Source: DASRHY01 sp035650275 (GTDB lineage: Bacteria; Actinomycetota; Actinomycetes; Propionibacteriales; Kribbellaceae). Taken from it: 64,000 nucleotides of DNA. The notes beneath the pieces are model-generated. The model saw nothing but the letters and a program-made list of their open reading frames with translations, had not been told where the DNA came from and made no database searches. How positions within the stretch are numbered: position 1 is the first letter of the stretch; every line of letters starts with the position of its first letter. Position numbers and translations under genes: made by a program. Positions 1-8,484 of this stretch are shown here, in pieces. The stretch spans positions 3,063 to 67,062 of the forward strand of contig DASRHY010000339.1 in the NCBI GenBank assembly GCA_035650275.1, given 5' to 3'.

Positions 1-211
1 TCGGCTTCAGACCCATCCGGGAGAAGGCGCGCCGCCAGGCCTGGATCTCCTCGAGCTCGGACTCGGTCCGGCCCGCGAGCCGCTCGGCCGCCACCGCGGT
101 GAAGGGTTCGAGGTCGAACTCGGCGTCCTTACGGATCCCGGTCGCGTGCACCACGCCGGCGACCAGCTCGGGGTAGCCGGACCAGATCTCCGGAGCGTGC
201 TGGAACCGCAT
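1..211 (-). CDS. B3/B4 (PheT-like) tRNA-binding domain protein, 3' end cut by window
   Basis: The first 70 residues are visible, starting MRFQHAPEIWSGYPELVAGV and containing EIQAWRRAFSRMGLKP; the rest runs off the left edge. An EIW...LV.GVV opening and an I.AWR.A....G.KP segment are typical of stand-alone B3/B4 proteins, which resemble the substrate-editing domain of the phenylalanyl-tRNA synthetase beta chain. Such proteins are thought to edit or sense mischarged tRNA or free amino acids, but their role is poorly known. The ATG overlaps the stop codon of the upstream LysE gene (TGATG), so the two are probably cotranscribed and translationally coupled. The pairing of an amino-acid exporter with a B3/B4 protein fits an amino-acid-related role; that is inference. 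Confidence 0.75.
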   Translation of the reverse strand, partial: MRFQHAPEIWSGYPELVAGVVHATGIRKDAEFDLEPFTAVAAERLAGRTESELEEIQAWRRAFSRMGLKP

Positions 212-813
212 CACTGGTCCGCCGCCGCGAGCCGGGCGCCGAGCGCGACGAACGAGGCGGCGAACGACCGCCGCATCCAGGTGATCACCCGTGGCCGGGT
301 GATCACGTGCTCGCGGACGGCCGCGGCGCAGACGCCGTACCCGGCGAACACCACGAACGTGAGCAGCATGAACACGGCGCTGAGCTGCAGCATGGGCAGC
401 GGTGCGGCGGTGTCGACGAACTGTGGCAGGAACGCCACGAAGAAGATGGTGAGCTTCGGGTTCAGCAGGTTCACCAGCACCGCGGACACGATCACCGAGC
501 GGGCGGTGCGGGGCGCTTCGCCGACCGGGACCGTGATCGCGTCCCGGTCGCGCAGCGTTGCCCACGCCATGTACAGAAGGTAGGCGACGCCGGCGTACTT
601 GAGTACCTGGAACGCGACCGCGCTGGTGTGCATCAGCGCTGCCAGTCCGGTGACGGTCGCCGCGATGTGCGGGACGATGCCGAGCGTGCAGCCGAACGCG
701 GCGACCAGGCTCGCCCGGCGACCGTGGGACAGCCCGGCGGACAGCGTGTAGATGACGCCGGTGCCAGGGGTGGCGACGACGGCGAGCGTGGTGGCCAGGA
801 ACGCGATGCTCAT
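211..813 (-). CDS. LysE/RhtB family amino-acid exporter
   Basis: A 200-residue hydrophobic protein, the normal size for LysE/RhtB exporters. It has the N-terminal segment ATPGTGVIYTLSAGLSHGRR (the P-G-P-like region followed by the G...G.R loop), a central LLNPKLTIFFVAFLPQF motif, which is highly characteristic of this family, and about six membrane segments. It should export an amino acid or derivative by proton-coupled antiport; the substrate cannot be read from sequence. It is divergent from a MocR-type regulator with start codons about 30 bases apart, the usual arrangement when the regulator controls the transporter. Downstream it overlaps the B3/B4-domain gene by TGATG. Confidence 0.88.
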   Translation of the reverse strand: MSIAFLATTLAVVATPGTGVIYTLSAGLSHGRRASLVAAFGCTLGIVPHIAATVTGLAALMHTSAVAFQVLKYAGVAYLLYMAWATLRDRDAITVPVGEAPRTARSVIVSAVLVNLLNPKLTIFFVAFLPQFVDTAAPLPMLQLSAVFMLLTFVVFAGYGVCAAAVREHVITRPRVITWMRRSFAASFVALGARLAAADQ

Positions 814-833
814 GGATCCACTCTGGGGTCACA

Positions 834-880
834 ATGGTCCGGTGAGAAGGTCCATACCGGACGCCGGCAGCAGGTCCATA
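834..880. promoter_or_regulatory. Repeated GGTCCATA-type sites at the MocR/LysE divergent promoter
   Basis: GGTCCATA occurs at 849-856 and again at 873-880 as a direct repeat with 24-bp spacing, and the opposite-orientation ATGGTCC lies at 834-840. MocR-type regulators typically bind direct repeats near their own divergent promoter, so this is a candidate operator. Two copies fall inside the start of the regulator's coding region if the GTG at 842 is used, which would suit autorepression. CACAAT at 830-835 is a possible -10 box giving a nearly leaderless transcript. All of this is inferred from sequence. Confidence 0.45.
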
Positions 881-2338
881 TCGGCAGGATCGGACTTCCT
901 GCAGCTGGACATCGACGACGCCCCGGTCCGCGGCCGGTCCGCCTGGCTCGCCGGGCAGCTCCGGCTGGCGATCGCCGACGGGCGGCTGCCGGTGGGGAGC
1001 AGACTGCCCGCGACCCGGGTACTCGCCGCGGAGCTGCGGGTGTCGCGGGGCGTGGTGACCGAGGCGTACCAGCGGCTGGTCGAGGACGGCCACCTCGCGG
1101 GTCGTGGTCGCGCCGGCACCACCGTCGTCGCCGCGCCGGCCGCGACACCGCCCGCGACACCGCCCGCGAGTCACGGGCCGTTGCCCGCGGCAACCAGCGT
1201 GTTCGGCGACCCGGCGGACCTGGCCGTCTTCGACAACGTCCGCGCGGCACCGGCCCGGATCGACCTGTCGCCCGGCGTGCCCGACCTTGCCGCGTTCCCG
1301 CGCTCGGCCTGGCTGCGCGCCGAGCGCGCCGTACTGGACCGGCTGGCGCCTGCGGACTTCGGGTACGGCGACCCGCGCGGCACACCCGCGCTGCGCGGCG
1401 CGGTGTCGCACTGGCTGGCCCGCAACCGCGGGATCCGGGTGCACCCGGCCGAGGTGGTCGTGGTGGCGGGTGTCTCGCAGGCACTCGGGCTGCTGGCCCA
1501 GGTACTGCGGGCGGACGGCATCGACGCGGTCGCGGTGGAGGACCCGGGCTCGCTCGGCGTCCGCCAGCACCTGCGGAACCACGCACTGCGCACGCCGCCG
1601 GTGCCGGTCGACGAGGGCGGGCTGTGCGTCGACGAGCTGTACGACGCCGACGCCCGGGCGGTGATGCTGACCCCGGCACACCAGTTCCCGACCGGAGTCG
1701 TGCTGGACGGCGACCGGCGGCGCCGGCTGATGCGCTGGGCCTCCGAGGGCGGGCTGGTGATCGAGGACGACTACGACGCCGAGCACCGGTACGACCGGCC
1801 GCCGGTCCCCGCGCTGCGGTCGGTGCTGCCGGAACAGGTCTGCTACACCGGCAGCGTCTCGAAGCTGCTCGCGCCGGCGCTGCGGGTCGGCTGGGTGCTG
1901 GTGCCGTCGCGGTACGCCGGCGCGATGGTCGCGGCGAAACGGAACGCCGACCTCGGCAACGCCGCGCTGCCGCAGCTGGTGCTGGCCGAGCTGATGGGGT
2001 CCGGTGAGCTTGAGCGGCACCTGCGCTTCCTGCGTCGCCGGCACGTCCGCCGCCGCGACGCGATGATCCGGGCGATCCGGACAAGGTTGCCCGAGGCAAC
2101 GGTGCACGGCGCCGCCGCGGGCCTGCACCTGATGGTGACGTTCGACCGGGACCTGGACGACACCCAGCTCGCGACCGCGGCGCTGGCCGTCGGGGTCAAG
2201 GTGCAGCCGCTGTCCTGGCACAGCCAGCGCGGCTACCGGCCGGGACTGGTGCTCGGGTACGCCGCGAACCCGCCGGCCGTGATCGAGGACGGCATCGCGG
2301 CCCTGAGTGACGTACTGGGCGACTTCGCCACCGACTAG
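842..2338 (+). CDS. MocR-type transcriptional regulator (GntR HTH fused to class I aminotransferase fold)
   Basis: A 498-residue protein. The N-terminal GntR winged helix (about 20-85) contains AIADGRLPVGSRLPATRVLA followed by VSRGVVTEAYQRL. The rest is a fold-type I aminotransferase domain with DDYDAEHRYDRPP and the PLP-lysine motif GSVSKLLAPALRVGW. MocR proteins use the aminotransferase domain as a PLP-dependent sensor rather than as an enzyme. The GTG at 842 is chosen because it is the last start before the conserved region and lies six bases after a possible -10; an in-frame ATG at 812 overlaps the LysE start and is the alternative. It is divergent from LysE and probably controls it. Its stop shares the CTAG at 2335-2338 with the convergent WS/DGAT gene. 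Confidence 0.88.
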   Translation: MRRSIPDAGSRSISAGSDFLQLDIDDAPVRGRSAWLAGQLRLAIADGRLPVGSRLPATRVLAAELRVSRGVVTEAYQRLVEDGHLAGRGRAGTTVVAAPAATPPATPPASHGPLPAATSVFGDPADLAVFDNVRAAPARIDLSPGVPDLAAFPRSAWLRAERAVLDRLAPADFGYGDPRGTPALRGAVSHWLARNRGIRVHPAEVVVVAGVSQALGLLAQVLRADGIDAVAVEDPGSLGVRQHLRNHALRTPPVPVDEGGLCVDELYDADARAVMLTPAHQFPTGVVLDGDRRRRLMRWASEGGLVIEDDYDAEHRYDRPPVPALRSVLPEQVCYTGSVSKLLAPALRVGWVLVPSRYAGAMVAAKRNADLGNAALPQLVLAELMGSGELERHLRFLRRRHVRRRDAMIRAIRTRLPEATVHGAAAGLHLMVTFDRDLDDTQLATAALAVGVKVQPLSWHSQRGYRPGLVLGYAANPPAVIEDGIAALSDVLGDFATD

Positions 2339-3762
2339 AGCGACGACAGCGCGTCGAGCTCGGTGCGCAGGTACCCGGCGAGCCGGTCCAGGTCCGGCAC
2401 CAGCTCGCGGCACGCGACCAGGCCGAAGTACATCGTGCCGCGGTAGCTCATCACGGTGATGTTCAGCCCGTTGCCGTCGAAGATCGCCGACACGGGGTAG
2501 TACGCGAGCAGCTCCGCGCCGGCCAGGTACAGCGGCACGTCCGGCCCGGGCACGTTCGAGATGATCAGGTTGTACGGCGAGGCGCGCTCGAACAGCCGAA
2601 GCCGGGCGGACAGTCGCCAGGCCTGGTTCGCCAGGACCGGCATCGCGAACTGGGTGACGTCGGCGAGCAGCCGGGCCGGGATCGCGTCGTGCTGCTCCTT
2701 GGCCGCGGCCATCCCGTGGTGTGCGGCAGCGAGACGTTCGGCCGGATCCGCGACCTGGGTCGGCAACGCCGCCAGCATCATCGAGACCTGGTTGCCCATT
2801 GTCCCGCGCTGGTCCTCGGTCCGGATCGACACCGGTACGGCGGCGACCAGCGGTGCCTCCGGCAGTGCGCCCTGGTCCAGCAGCCAGCGCCGCACCGCAC
2901 CCGCGCACAGCGCCATCACCACGTCGTTCACGGTCAGGCCGGTCGCGCGCCGTACCGCCTTGACCTCGGCGAGCGGAAGCTCTGCGAAGGCCCAGCGGCG
3001 GTGCGGGGTGACCGGCCCGTTGAACGGCGTCCGCGGTGCGCGTAGCCGGGCGCCGGGCAGCAGCGGGTTGCGCGGTTCGCCGAACAGCAGCTGTGCAACC
3101 GGTCGTGGCAGCAGACTGCGGAACGCCACGGCCGTACCGGGTGCGGACCACGCGACCCGGCCGGCGACCCGCAGCGCGTGTGCGGGCTGGCGGAGCGCGG
3201 ACAGCACGCTGCGGCCGAGCAGGTCCAACGCGCTCGGCGGCCGCTCCCCGGTGAACGGTTCGGTCGCCGGGACCGTCCGGCCCTCCGGGGTGAGGTCGAG
3301 CAGAGTGCTCAGGATGTCGCCGCCGGAGACGCCGTCGACCGCCGCATGGTGGATCTTGTTGTAGATCGCGACGTGTCCGTCCGGCAGCCCGGAGATCAGG
3401 TACAGCTCCCACAGCGGCCGGGTCCGGTCCAGCGGGCGGGCGTGCAGCCGCGCGACCTGGTCGGCGAGCTGCCGGTCCGAGCCGGGCTTCGGCAGCGCCA
3501 GCTCACGGACGTGGAACTCGATGTCGAAGTCCGGGTCGTCGATCCACCAGGCCTGGTCCAGCCCGAGCGGTACCTCGGCCAGCCGGCGCCGGAACAGCGG
3601 CACCAGCGGCAGCCGTTCCTCGATCGCCCTGATGAGGTAGTCGAGCGTGACCTCCTCCGGGGCCGTCTTCGGGTCCAGCACGCAGACACTGCCGACGTGC
3701 CCGAACACCGCGTGCGTCTCCATCGCGAGGAACGCGCCGTCGAGTCCGGTGAGCTGCTTCAT
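2335..3762 (-). CDS. WS/DGAT wax ester synthase/diacylglycerol acyltransferase
   Basis: A 475-residue protein, the usual length for bacterial WS/DGATs. It begins MKQLTGLDGAFLAMET as family members do and carries the active-site HHAAVDG motif (H138, H139, D143) after PLWELYLISGLPDGH, plus a C-terminal NLIISNVPGP segment. It would transfer acyl-CoA to diacylglycerol or fatty alcohol at the membrane, making storage triacylglycerol or wax ester. The ATG at 3762 overlaps the hydrolase stop (ATGA), so this is the third gene of a tetR-hydrolase-acyltransferase operon. A longer open frame upstream is ignored because it runs through the hydrolase and lacks homologous features. Confidence 0.93.
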   Translation of the reverse strand: MKQLTGLDGAFLAMETHAVFGHVGSVCVLDPKTAPEEVTLDYLIRAIEERLPLVPLFRRRLAEVPLGLDQAWWIDDPDFDIEFHVRELALPKPGSDRQLADQVARLHARPLDRTRPLWELYLISGLPDGHVAIYNKIHHAAVDGVSGGDILSTLLDLTPEGRTVPATEPFTGERPPSALDLLGRSVLSALRQPAHALRVAGRVAWSAPGTAVAFRSLLPRPVAQLLFGEPRNPLLPGARLRAPRTPFNGPVTPHRRWAFAELPLAEVKAVRRATGLTVNDVVMALCAGAVRRWLLDQGALPEAPLVAAVPVSIRTEDQRGTMGNQVSMMLAALPTQVADPAERLAAAHHGMAAAKEQHDAIPARLLADVTQFAMPVLANQAWRLSARLRLFERASPYNLIISNVPGPDVPLYLAGAELLAYYPVSAIFDGNGLNITVMSYRGTMYFGLVACRELVPDLDRLAGYLRTELDALSSL

Positions 3763-4661
3763 CGTGTCTCCCACTCGGTGGCGAGCCAGTCGAGGATGTG
3801 GCCAGCGGTCCAGTCCGGCACCTCGAGCTGCGGCACGTGGCCGACGCCGTGCGCGACCTCGAACCGCCAGGCCGGGTTCGCTCTCGCGACGGCCCGTGCG
3901 GCCGCCAGCGGGACGAGCCGGTCCCGGTCGCCGTGCAGCAGCAGCACTGGACCGCGGTACGAGTTGAGCCGCTGCAGGTGCCGGCCGCGGCGGGCCAGCA
4001 CCCACATCAGCGACCGGGCCGCGTCCACCAGTGCCGCGTCCGCGTCGGTGTACCCGTAGCGGGTCCGGGCCATGGCCAGGTGCTGCCGCACCACCTCTGG
4101 CGGAATCCGGCCGGGGTCCACACAGCACAGCCGGAGCACGTCCATCGCGGCCTGCTCGGGACCACCGCGCTTGCGTGCACGCAGCGCGGCCCGGCCCAGC
4201 GGCGGAATCGCGTACGCCGCGAACATCGCGGACACCACCGGATCCGGCCGGCTGCCGAGCACCACCGGCAGCGCCGGGTCGATCAGGACCGCACCGGAAA
4301 CGGTCTCCGGGTGAGTGCCGAACTGCAGCGAGGTGATCAGCCCGCCCATCGAGTTGCCGACCAGGATCGCGGGCTTTCCCACCACCTCGGTCAGGAACCG
4401 GTGCAGCAGCCGCCTGTTCGCTGTGACGCTCGCCGACCGGCCGAGCAGCCGGGTCCGGCCGAACCCGGCCAGGTCGACCGCCAGCACCCGCGCCGTACCG
4501 GTGAGCCTCGGGGCGAGCGCGGCCCAGTTCACCAGCGAGCCGCCGAGGCCGTGCACGCAGACGATCAGCGGTCCGCCGGCGGGCCCGCCGTGGTCGACGT
4601 AGTGCACCGGGCCGTTCAGGTCGGCCCAGCGCGAGTCCGGTGCGGTGTAGCTGACGGTCAT
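3759..4661 (-). CDS. Alpha/beta-fold hydrolase
   Basis: A 300-residue alpha/beta hydrolase. It shows the oxyanion HG motif (CVHGLGGS), the nucleophile elbow GNSMGG, the acid in LLHGDRDRLVP and the catalytic His in AHGVGHVPQLE, so the triad is complete. There is no signal peptide, so it should be cytoplasmic. Lying between a TetR repressor (1-base gap) and a WS/DGAT (4-base overlap), it probably acts on a lipid ester, for example as a lipase or thioesterase that releases or channels acyl groups. The substrate is inferred from context only. Confidence 0.88.
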   Translation of the reverse strand: MTVSYTAPDSRWADLNGPVHYVDHGGPAGGPLIVCVHGLGGSLVNWAALAPRLTGTARVLAVDLAGFGRTRLLGRSASVTANRRLLHRFLTEVVGKPAILVGNSMGGLITSLQFGTHPETVSGAVLIDPALPVVLGSRPDPVVSAMFAAYAIPPLGRAALRARKRGGPEQAAMDVLRLCCVDPGRIPPEVVRQHLAMARTRYGYTDADAALVDAARSLMWVLARRGRHLQRLNSYRGPVLLLHGDRDRLVPLAAARAVARANPAWRFEVAHGVGHVPQLEVPDWTAGHILDWLATEWETR

Positions 4662-4662
4662 C

Positions 4663-5223
4663 TCAGGCCCCGTCGGACAGCAGCCGGCGGATGATCAGCG
4701 CGGCGGTGTCGATGTCCGGCCGCTGCCCGGTGAGCACGTCGGCGTAGCAGAACGACTCGGCGACCCGTACCACGGCGTACGCGAGCGCCTCCGGGTCGAT
4801 CCCGCGCGGCGGCCGGAGCTCATCGGTGACCAGCTCCCGCACCGCGGTGACGATCCGGTCCTGCACGCCGCCGGCGCGGGAGGTGAGGACGCGCAGCGCG
4901 CTCTCCGGGTCGCGATCGAGGAAGGCCTGCAGTGCCGGGGCGGTGACGATCTCGTGCATCACGCCGTGCAGGGTCGCGACCACCCGGTCGACGCCGCGGC
5001 CGGACGCCGTACGCCTCGACCGCTCGAGCGACTCCGCGGCCAGCTGCCACAGCACCTCGGCGAGCACCTGGTCGCGGCTCCCGGCCCGGCGGTACAGCGT
5101 CGCCCGGCCGACACCCGCTTCGGTCGCGAGCGCCCGCATGTCGATCCACCCGTCCCGCAGGAACGCGGTCCGGGCGGCCTCGAGCACCGGATCATCGGGT
5201 ACGACGCTGGGTGCGGAGGTCAT
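4663..5223 (-). CDS. TetR-type repressor, QsdR-like
   Basis: A 186-residue TetR regulator. The HTH is at about 20-65 (MRALATEAGVGRATLYRRAG) and the C-terminal half ends in DVLTGQRPDIDTAALIIRRL, which resembles the QsdR subgroup known from Rhodococcus. Two in-frame ATGs (5223 and 5232) both lie inside a perfect inverted repeat at 5221-5250, so the repressor very probably binds across its own translation start. It heads a tight operon with the hydrolase (1-base gap) and WS/DGAT. QsdR regulators elsewhere respond to lactones or acyl ligands, so an acyl-type effector is reasonable but unproven. Confidence 0.85.
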   Translation of the reverse strand: MTSAPSVVPDDPVLEAARTAFLRDGWIDMRALATEAGVGRATLYRRAGSRDQVLAEVLWQLAAESLERSRRTASGRGVDRVVATLHGVMHEIVTAPALQAFLDRDPESALRVLTSRAGGVQDRIVTAVRELVTDELRPPRGIDPEALAYAVVRVAESFCYADVLTGQRPDIDTAALIIRRLLSDGA

Positions 5224-5250
5224 GAGACACATGGTCGCATGTGTCTCATG
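5221..5250. promoter_or_regulatory. Perfect inverted-repeat operator of the TetR/QsdR operon
   Basis: Two 13-bp arms, CATGAGACACATG (5221-5233) and CATGTGTCTCATG (5238-5250), are exact reverse complements separated by GTCG. Size and symmetry fit a TetR-dimer operator. It covers both candidate start codons of the repressor gene, so binding would block transcription or early elongation of the whole tetR-hydrolase-WS/DGAT operon. Confidence 0.8.
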
Positions 5251-5264
5251 ACAACGCCAAGCGG

Positions 5265-5888
5265 TCAGGCCTTGTAGAGCTTCTCCAGGTACTTCGCGCC
5301 GTAGTACTCCTCGAGCTCCTCGATCGTCTCGTCCGGCCGCTCCAGTGCCTTCGCGATCAGCGCCCGGGACGCAACCGCGCCGGTGTTCCAGGTCTCCTGC
5401 TTCCACAGCGCCGAACGCAGGAACGCCTTCGAGCAGTGGTGGAAGATCTCGTCGATCTCGACCAGCAGCGCGAGCTGCGGGCGGTGACCCTTGACCACCA
5501 TCTGGTCGAACCACGGCGCGTCCGCGACGATCCGGGCCCGGCCGTTGATCCGCAGCGTGTCGGAGCGGCCGGGCAGGATGTACAGCAGGCCGACGTGCGG
5601 GTTGCTCAGGATGTTGCGGAACCCGTCCGCGCGCTTGTTGCCGGGGCGCTCCGGGATCGCGATCGTGCTGTCGTCGAGCACCAGGGTGAAGCCCGCCGGG
5701 TCGCCCTTCGGGGACACGTCGCAGCTGCCGTCCGCGGCCGAGGTCGCGATCATGCAGAACGGCGCCGCCGCCAGCCAGTCCTTGTCCAGCGGGTGCAAGG
5801 TCGCCCGGGCCTTGTTCGCCGTACGCGGCAACGGCGTGCCGATCAGCTCCCGCAGCTGCTCCTCGCTGGTGACCTCGACCACGTCCAC
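5265..5888 (-). CDS. PPOX-type FMN-dependent flavoprotein (pyridoxamine 5'-phosphate oxidase family)
   Basis: A 207-residue protein with the split-barrel PPOX signature: FCMIATSAADGSCDVSPKGD near residue 45, then AIPERPGNKRADGFRNILSN and LYILPGRSDTLRINGRARI. It closely resembles the subgroup typified by mycobacterial MSMEG_1061, which bind FMN or F420 and reduce or sequester small substrates. The true substrate is unknown. The C-terminal 30 residues are acidic and helical. It lies upstream of the TetR operon on the same strand, but the operator between them indicates separate control. It is divergent from the DUF445 gene. Confidence 0.85.
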   Translation of the reverse strand: MDVVEVTSEEQLRELIGTPLPRTANKARATLHPLDKDWLAAAPFCMIATSAADGSCDVSPKGDPAGFTLVLDDSTIAIPERPGNKRADGFRNILSNPHVGLLYILPGRSDTLRINGRARIVADAPWFDQMVVKGHRPQLALLVEIDEIFHHCSKAFLRSALWKQETWNTGAVASRALIAKALERPDETIEELEEYYGAKYLEKLYKA

Positions 5889-5949
5889 TCGGATGCCCTC
5901 CCATGTCGTTGACCGGCGTCATTGACGGTAACAGGGCAAGATCGAGGAC

Positions 5950-7197
5950 ATGGCAACGATCGCGCTGAGCGCTCCCGACCTGGTCCGGCGCCGAGGCCTG
6001 CGGCAGATGCGCACGGTGGCGCTCTCGCTGCTGCTGTTCGCGGCCGCCGTGTACGTCGCAACGCTGCACCGCGACGGCGGATGGGGCTACCTGAACGCCG
6101 CCGCGGAGGCGGCGATGGTCGGCGCGCTGGCGGACTGGTTCGCGGTCACCGCGCTGTTCCGCCGGCCGCTCGGCCTGCCGATCCCGCACACCGCGATCGT
6201 GCCTACCCGCAAGGACAGCCTGGCCGAGAGCCTGGAGGAGTTCGTCAGCCAGAACTTCCTCGCCGAGCACGTCGTCGCCGAGAAGATGCGCACCGCGGAG
6301 GTGTCGCGCCGGGCCGGCGAGTGGCTGCGGTCCGGCAACCATGCCGAGCGGGTCGTCGAGGTGGTCTCGGACACCGTCGGCAAGGTGCTGCCGATGGTCC
6401 GCGACGACGACGTCACCGCCTTCATCGAGCGCTCGCTGCTGCCGCGGTTCGCCGACGAGCCGCTCAGCCCGATCGCCGGGCACCTGCTGCGTTCCGTGGT
6501 CGACGATGGCGCGCACCATGCACTGCTCGACCTGGCTATCGGCGAGGGGTACGGCTGGCTGCGGGACAACCGCGACGTGGTCGCGGAGGTGGTCGGCCCG
6601 CGTGCCCCGCGCTGGTCGCCGCGCTGGGTCGACATGCTCGTGATCGACCGGATCCACCGGGAGGCGCTGGCCTGGCTCGGCGACGTCCGCGACAACCCGG
6701 ACCACGCCGCCCGGCGCGCGATCGACGACCTGCTGGTCCAGTTCGCCCGCGACCTGCAGGACGACCCCGCGGTGATGCAGCGGTTCGAGAACTTCAAGCG
6801 CCGGATGCTCAGCCACCCCGACGTCGGGCCGAGCCTGACCGCGGTCTGGGACTCGGTCCGCACCGCGCTGATCGACGCGGTCGGCGACCCGGACGGCCCG
6901 TTCCGTGCCCGGGCCCGGGAGGCACTCACCGATCTCGGCCGGCGGCTCGAGGAGGACGCCGGACTGCGGAACCGGGTCGACGCCCGCGCCGCGGAGGCGG
7001 TCGGCTACGTGGTCCGCACGTACGGCGCAGAGATCGTCTCGGTCATCTCGGACACGATCGAACGCTGGGACGGTCGCGAGGCCGCCGAGCGGATCGAGCT
7101 GCACGTCGGCCGGGACCTCCAGTTCATCCGCATCAACGGCACCGTCGTCGGCGGCCTGGCCGGCCTGCTCATCCACACCCTCTCCCAGTTCCTCTAG
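5950..7197 (+). CDS. DUF445 family membrane-associated protein
   Basis: A 415-residue protein. A short cytoplasmic N-terminus is followed by one hydrophobic helix (about 22-40), the family motif EAAMVGALADWFAVTALFRRP, a long helical soluble region and a C-terminal hydrophobic segment (GTVVGGLAGLLIHTLSQFL). DUF445/YjiN proteins have no settled function. A CAAGAT box at 5937-5942 lies seven bases before the ATG, compatible with a leaderless transcript. It converges on the MFS gene, whose stop is 37 bases away. Confidence 0.88.
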   Translation: MATIALSAPDLVRRRGLRQMRTVALSLLLFAAAVYVATLHRDGGWGYLNAAAEAAMVGALADWFAVTALFRRPLGLPIPHTAIVPTRKDSLAESLEEFVSQNFLAEHVVAEKMRTAEVSRRAGEWLRSGNHAERVVEVVSDTVGKVLPMVRDDDVTAFIERSLLPRFADEPLSPIAGHLLRSVVDDGAHHALLDLAIGEGYGWLRDNRDVVAEVVGPRAPRWSPRWVDMLVIDRIHREALAWLGDVRDNPDHAARRAIDDLLVQFARDLQDDPAVMQRFENFKRRMLSHPDVGPSLTAVWDSVRTALIDAVGDPDGPFRARAREALTDLGRRLEEDAGLRNRVDARAAEAVGYVVRTYGAEIVSVISDTIERWDGREAAERIELHVGRDLQFIRINGTVVGGLAGLLIHTLSQFL

Positions 7198-7233
7198 TCC
7201 GCATCCTCAGATCCGAACGGCAGGAAGGGAGGG

Positions 7234-8472
7234 TCAGGCTGCTAGTGCCGGGTGGGGGATGGCGGTCGCGCGGGGGGTGGTGGGGCGGGTGGCGTACCGG
7301 ACGGCGGGGGTGAAGGCGCAGGCGGCGGCGAGGAAGAGAGCGCCGAGGATGAGCCAGCCGGCGGTGCCCAGACCGAGGACCAGGGTGGTGAGGAGGAGCG
7401 GGCCGGCCATCCGGGCGATCGCCGTACCGGTGCCGAAGAAGCCCTGGTACTGTCCCTGCTTGTCGGCCGGTGCCAGCCCGAAGCTGATCTCCCAGGCGCC
7501 CGAGGCGAGCATCATCTCGCCGACCACCTGCAGCGCCGCCGCGGCCAGCAGCACCACTGCCGCAGTCCAGGCCGAGCCGCCGGACGAGAGCGCGAACACC
7601 GCGCAGGACGCCATCATCAGCGCACCCGCGTACCGGACCAGCCGGGTCGCGGTTCGCAGCCCGGTGACCCGGCGGGCGATCCGGACCTGGAACAACACCA
7701 CGCTGACCGTGTTCAGCACCAGCATCGCGGCGACCATCCAGCCCGGCGCCTCGGTCCGCTCGACGATCCACAGCGGCACGACGAGGCTGAGCAGCGGCAT
7801 GTACAGCAGCATCACGGTGTTGAGCAGCGCGATCACGGCGTACGGGCGGTCGCGCAGCACGGCCAGCGCCGGCTCGCCGGCGACCTTGAGCACCCGCGGT
7901 ACGGCGGGCAGCCGGCGCAGCAGCGTCGCGCCGACCAGGAAGCCGGCCGCGTCGAGCGCGAAGACGGTCAGGTACGCGGCAGGGGCGTCGACGTACAGCG
8001 CGAGACCGCCCAGCATGGCGCCGATCGCGAGCCCGGCGTTGGCGGTGGACTGCAGGTGTGCGCGGGTCCGGGTCCGCTCGGCCGGCGCGACCAGGCCGGC
8101 GAGCAGCGCCTGCCGGGCGGCGGCGAGGCCGGTCTGCGAGACGGTGTAGAGGACGACCGCGGCGAGGAAGACCGGGAACGACCGCACCACCAGGAACGAC
8201 CCGACCGCGACCGCGGTGCTGACCGCCAGCGCGATCGCGACGCCACGCGGCCCGCGCCGGTCGGCGAGGTGTCCGAGCGGGACGCCGGCCAGCAGTCCGG
8301 TCGCCCAGCCGATGGTCAGTGCGAGCCCGACCTGGGTGGCGGACAGGCCGACCACGTGGGTGAAGAACAGCGCCGAGGTGACCAGGAACGCGCCGTCGCC
8401 GATCGAGCTGGTCAGCTGAGCGCCGGCGAGCAGCCGGGAGGCGGGGCGCTGGGTGCGGGATGAGGTCGTCAT
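7234..8472 (-). CDS. MFS transporter
   Basis: The ATG at 8472 (MTTSSRTQRPASRLLAGAQL) gives 412 residues with about 12 membrane segments. The loop-2 motif GHLADRRGPRGVA (G.LaDr.G.r) is intact and RTRTRAHLQSTANAGLAIGA starts the middle helices. This pattern is typical of drug/metabolite exporters of the major facilitator superfamily. The gene is divergent from a MocR-type regulator over an 80-bp spacer rich in repeats and is probably controlled by it. The substrate cannot be inferred. An in-frame start further upstream would run through those repeats, so I prefer 8472. Confidence 0.87.
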   Translation of the reverse strand: MTTSSRTQRPASRLLAGAQLTSSIGDGAFLVTSALFFTHVVGLSATQVGLALTIGWATGLLAGVPLGHLADRRGPRGVAIALAVSTAVAVGSFLVVRSFPVFLAAVVLYTVSQTGLAAARQALLAGLVAPAERTRTRAHLQSTANAGLAIGAMLGGLALYVDAPAAYLTVFALDAAGFLVGATLLRRLPAVPRVLKVAGEPALAVLRDRPYAVIALLNTVMLLYMPLLSLVVPLWIVERTEAPGWMVAAMLVLNTVSVVLFQVRIARRVTGLRTATRLVRYAGALMMASCAVFALSSGGSAWTAAVVLLAAAALQVVGEMMLASGAWEISFGLAPADKQGQYQGFFGTGTAIARMAGPLLLTTLVLGLGTAGWLILGALFLAAACAFTPAVRYATRPTTPRATAIPHPALAA

Positions 8473-8484
8473 AGGACGACGGTA

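Noticed and set aside
5909..5942. A -35/-10 promoter with TTGACC upstream of the DUF445 gene
   Set aside because: No acceptable -10 at 16-18 bases spacing from TTGACC. A CAAGAT box closer to the ATG is a better candidate.
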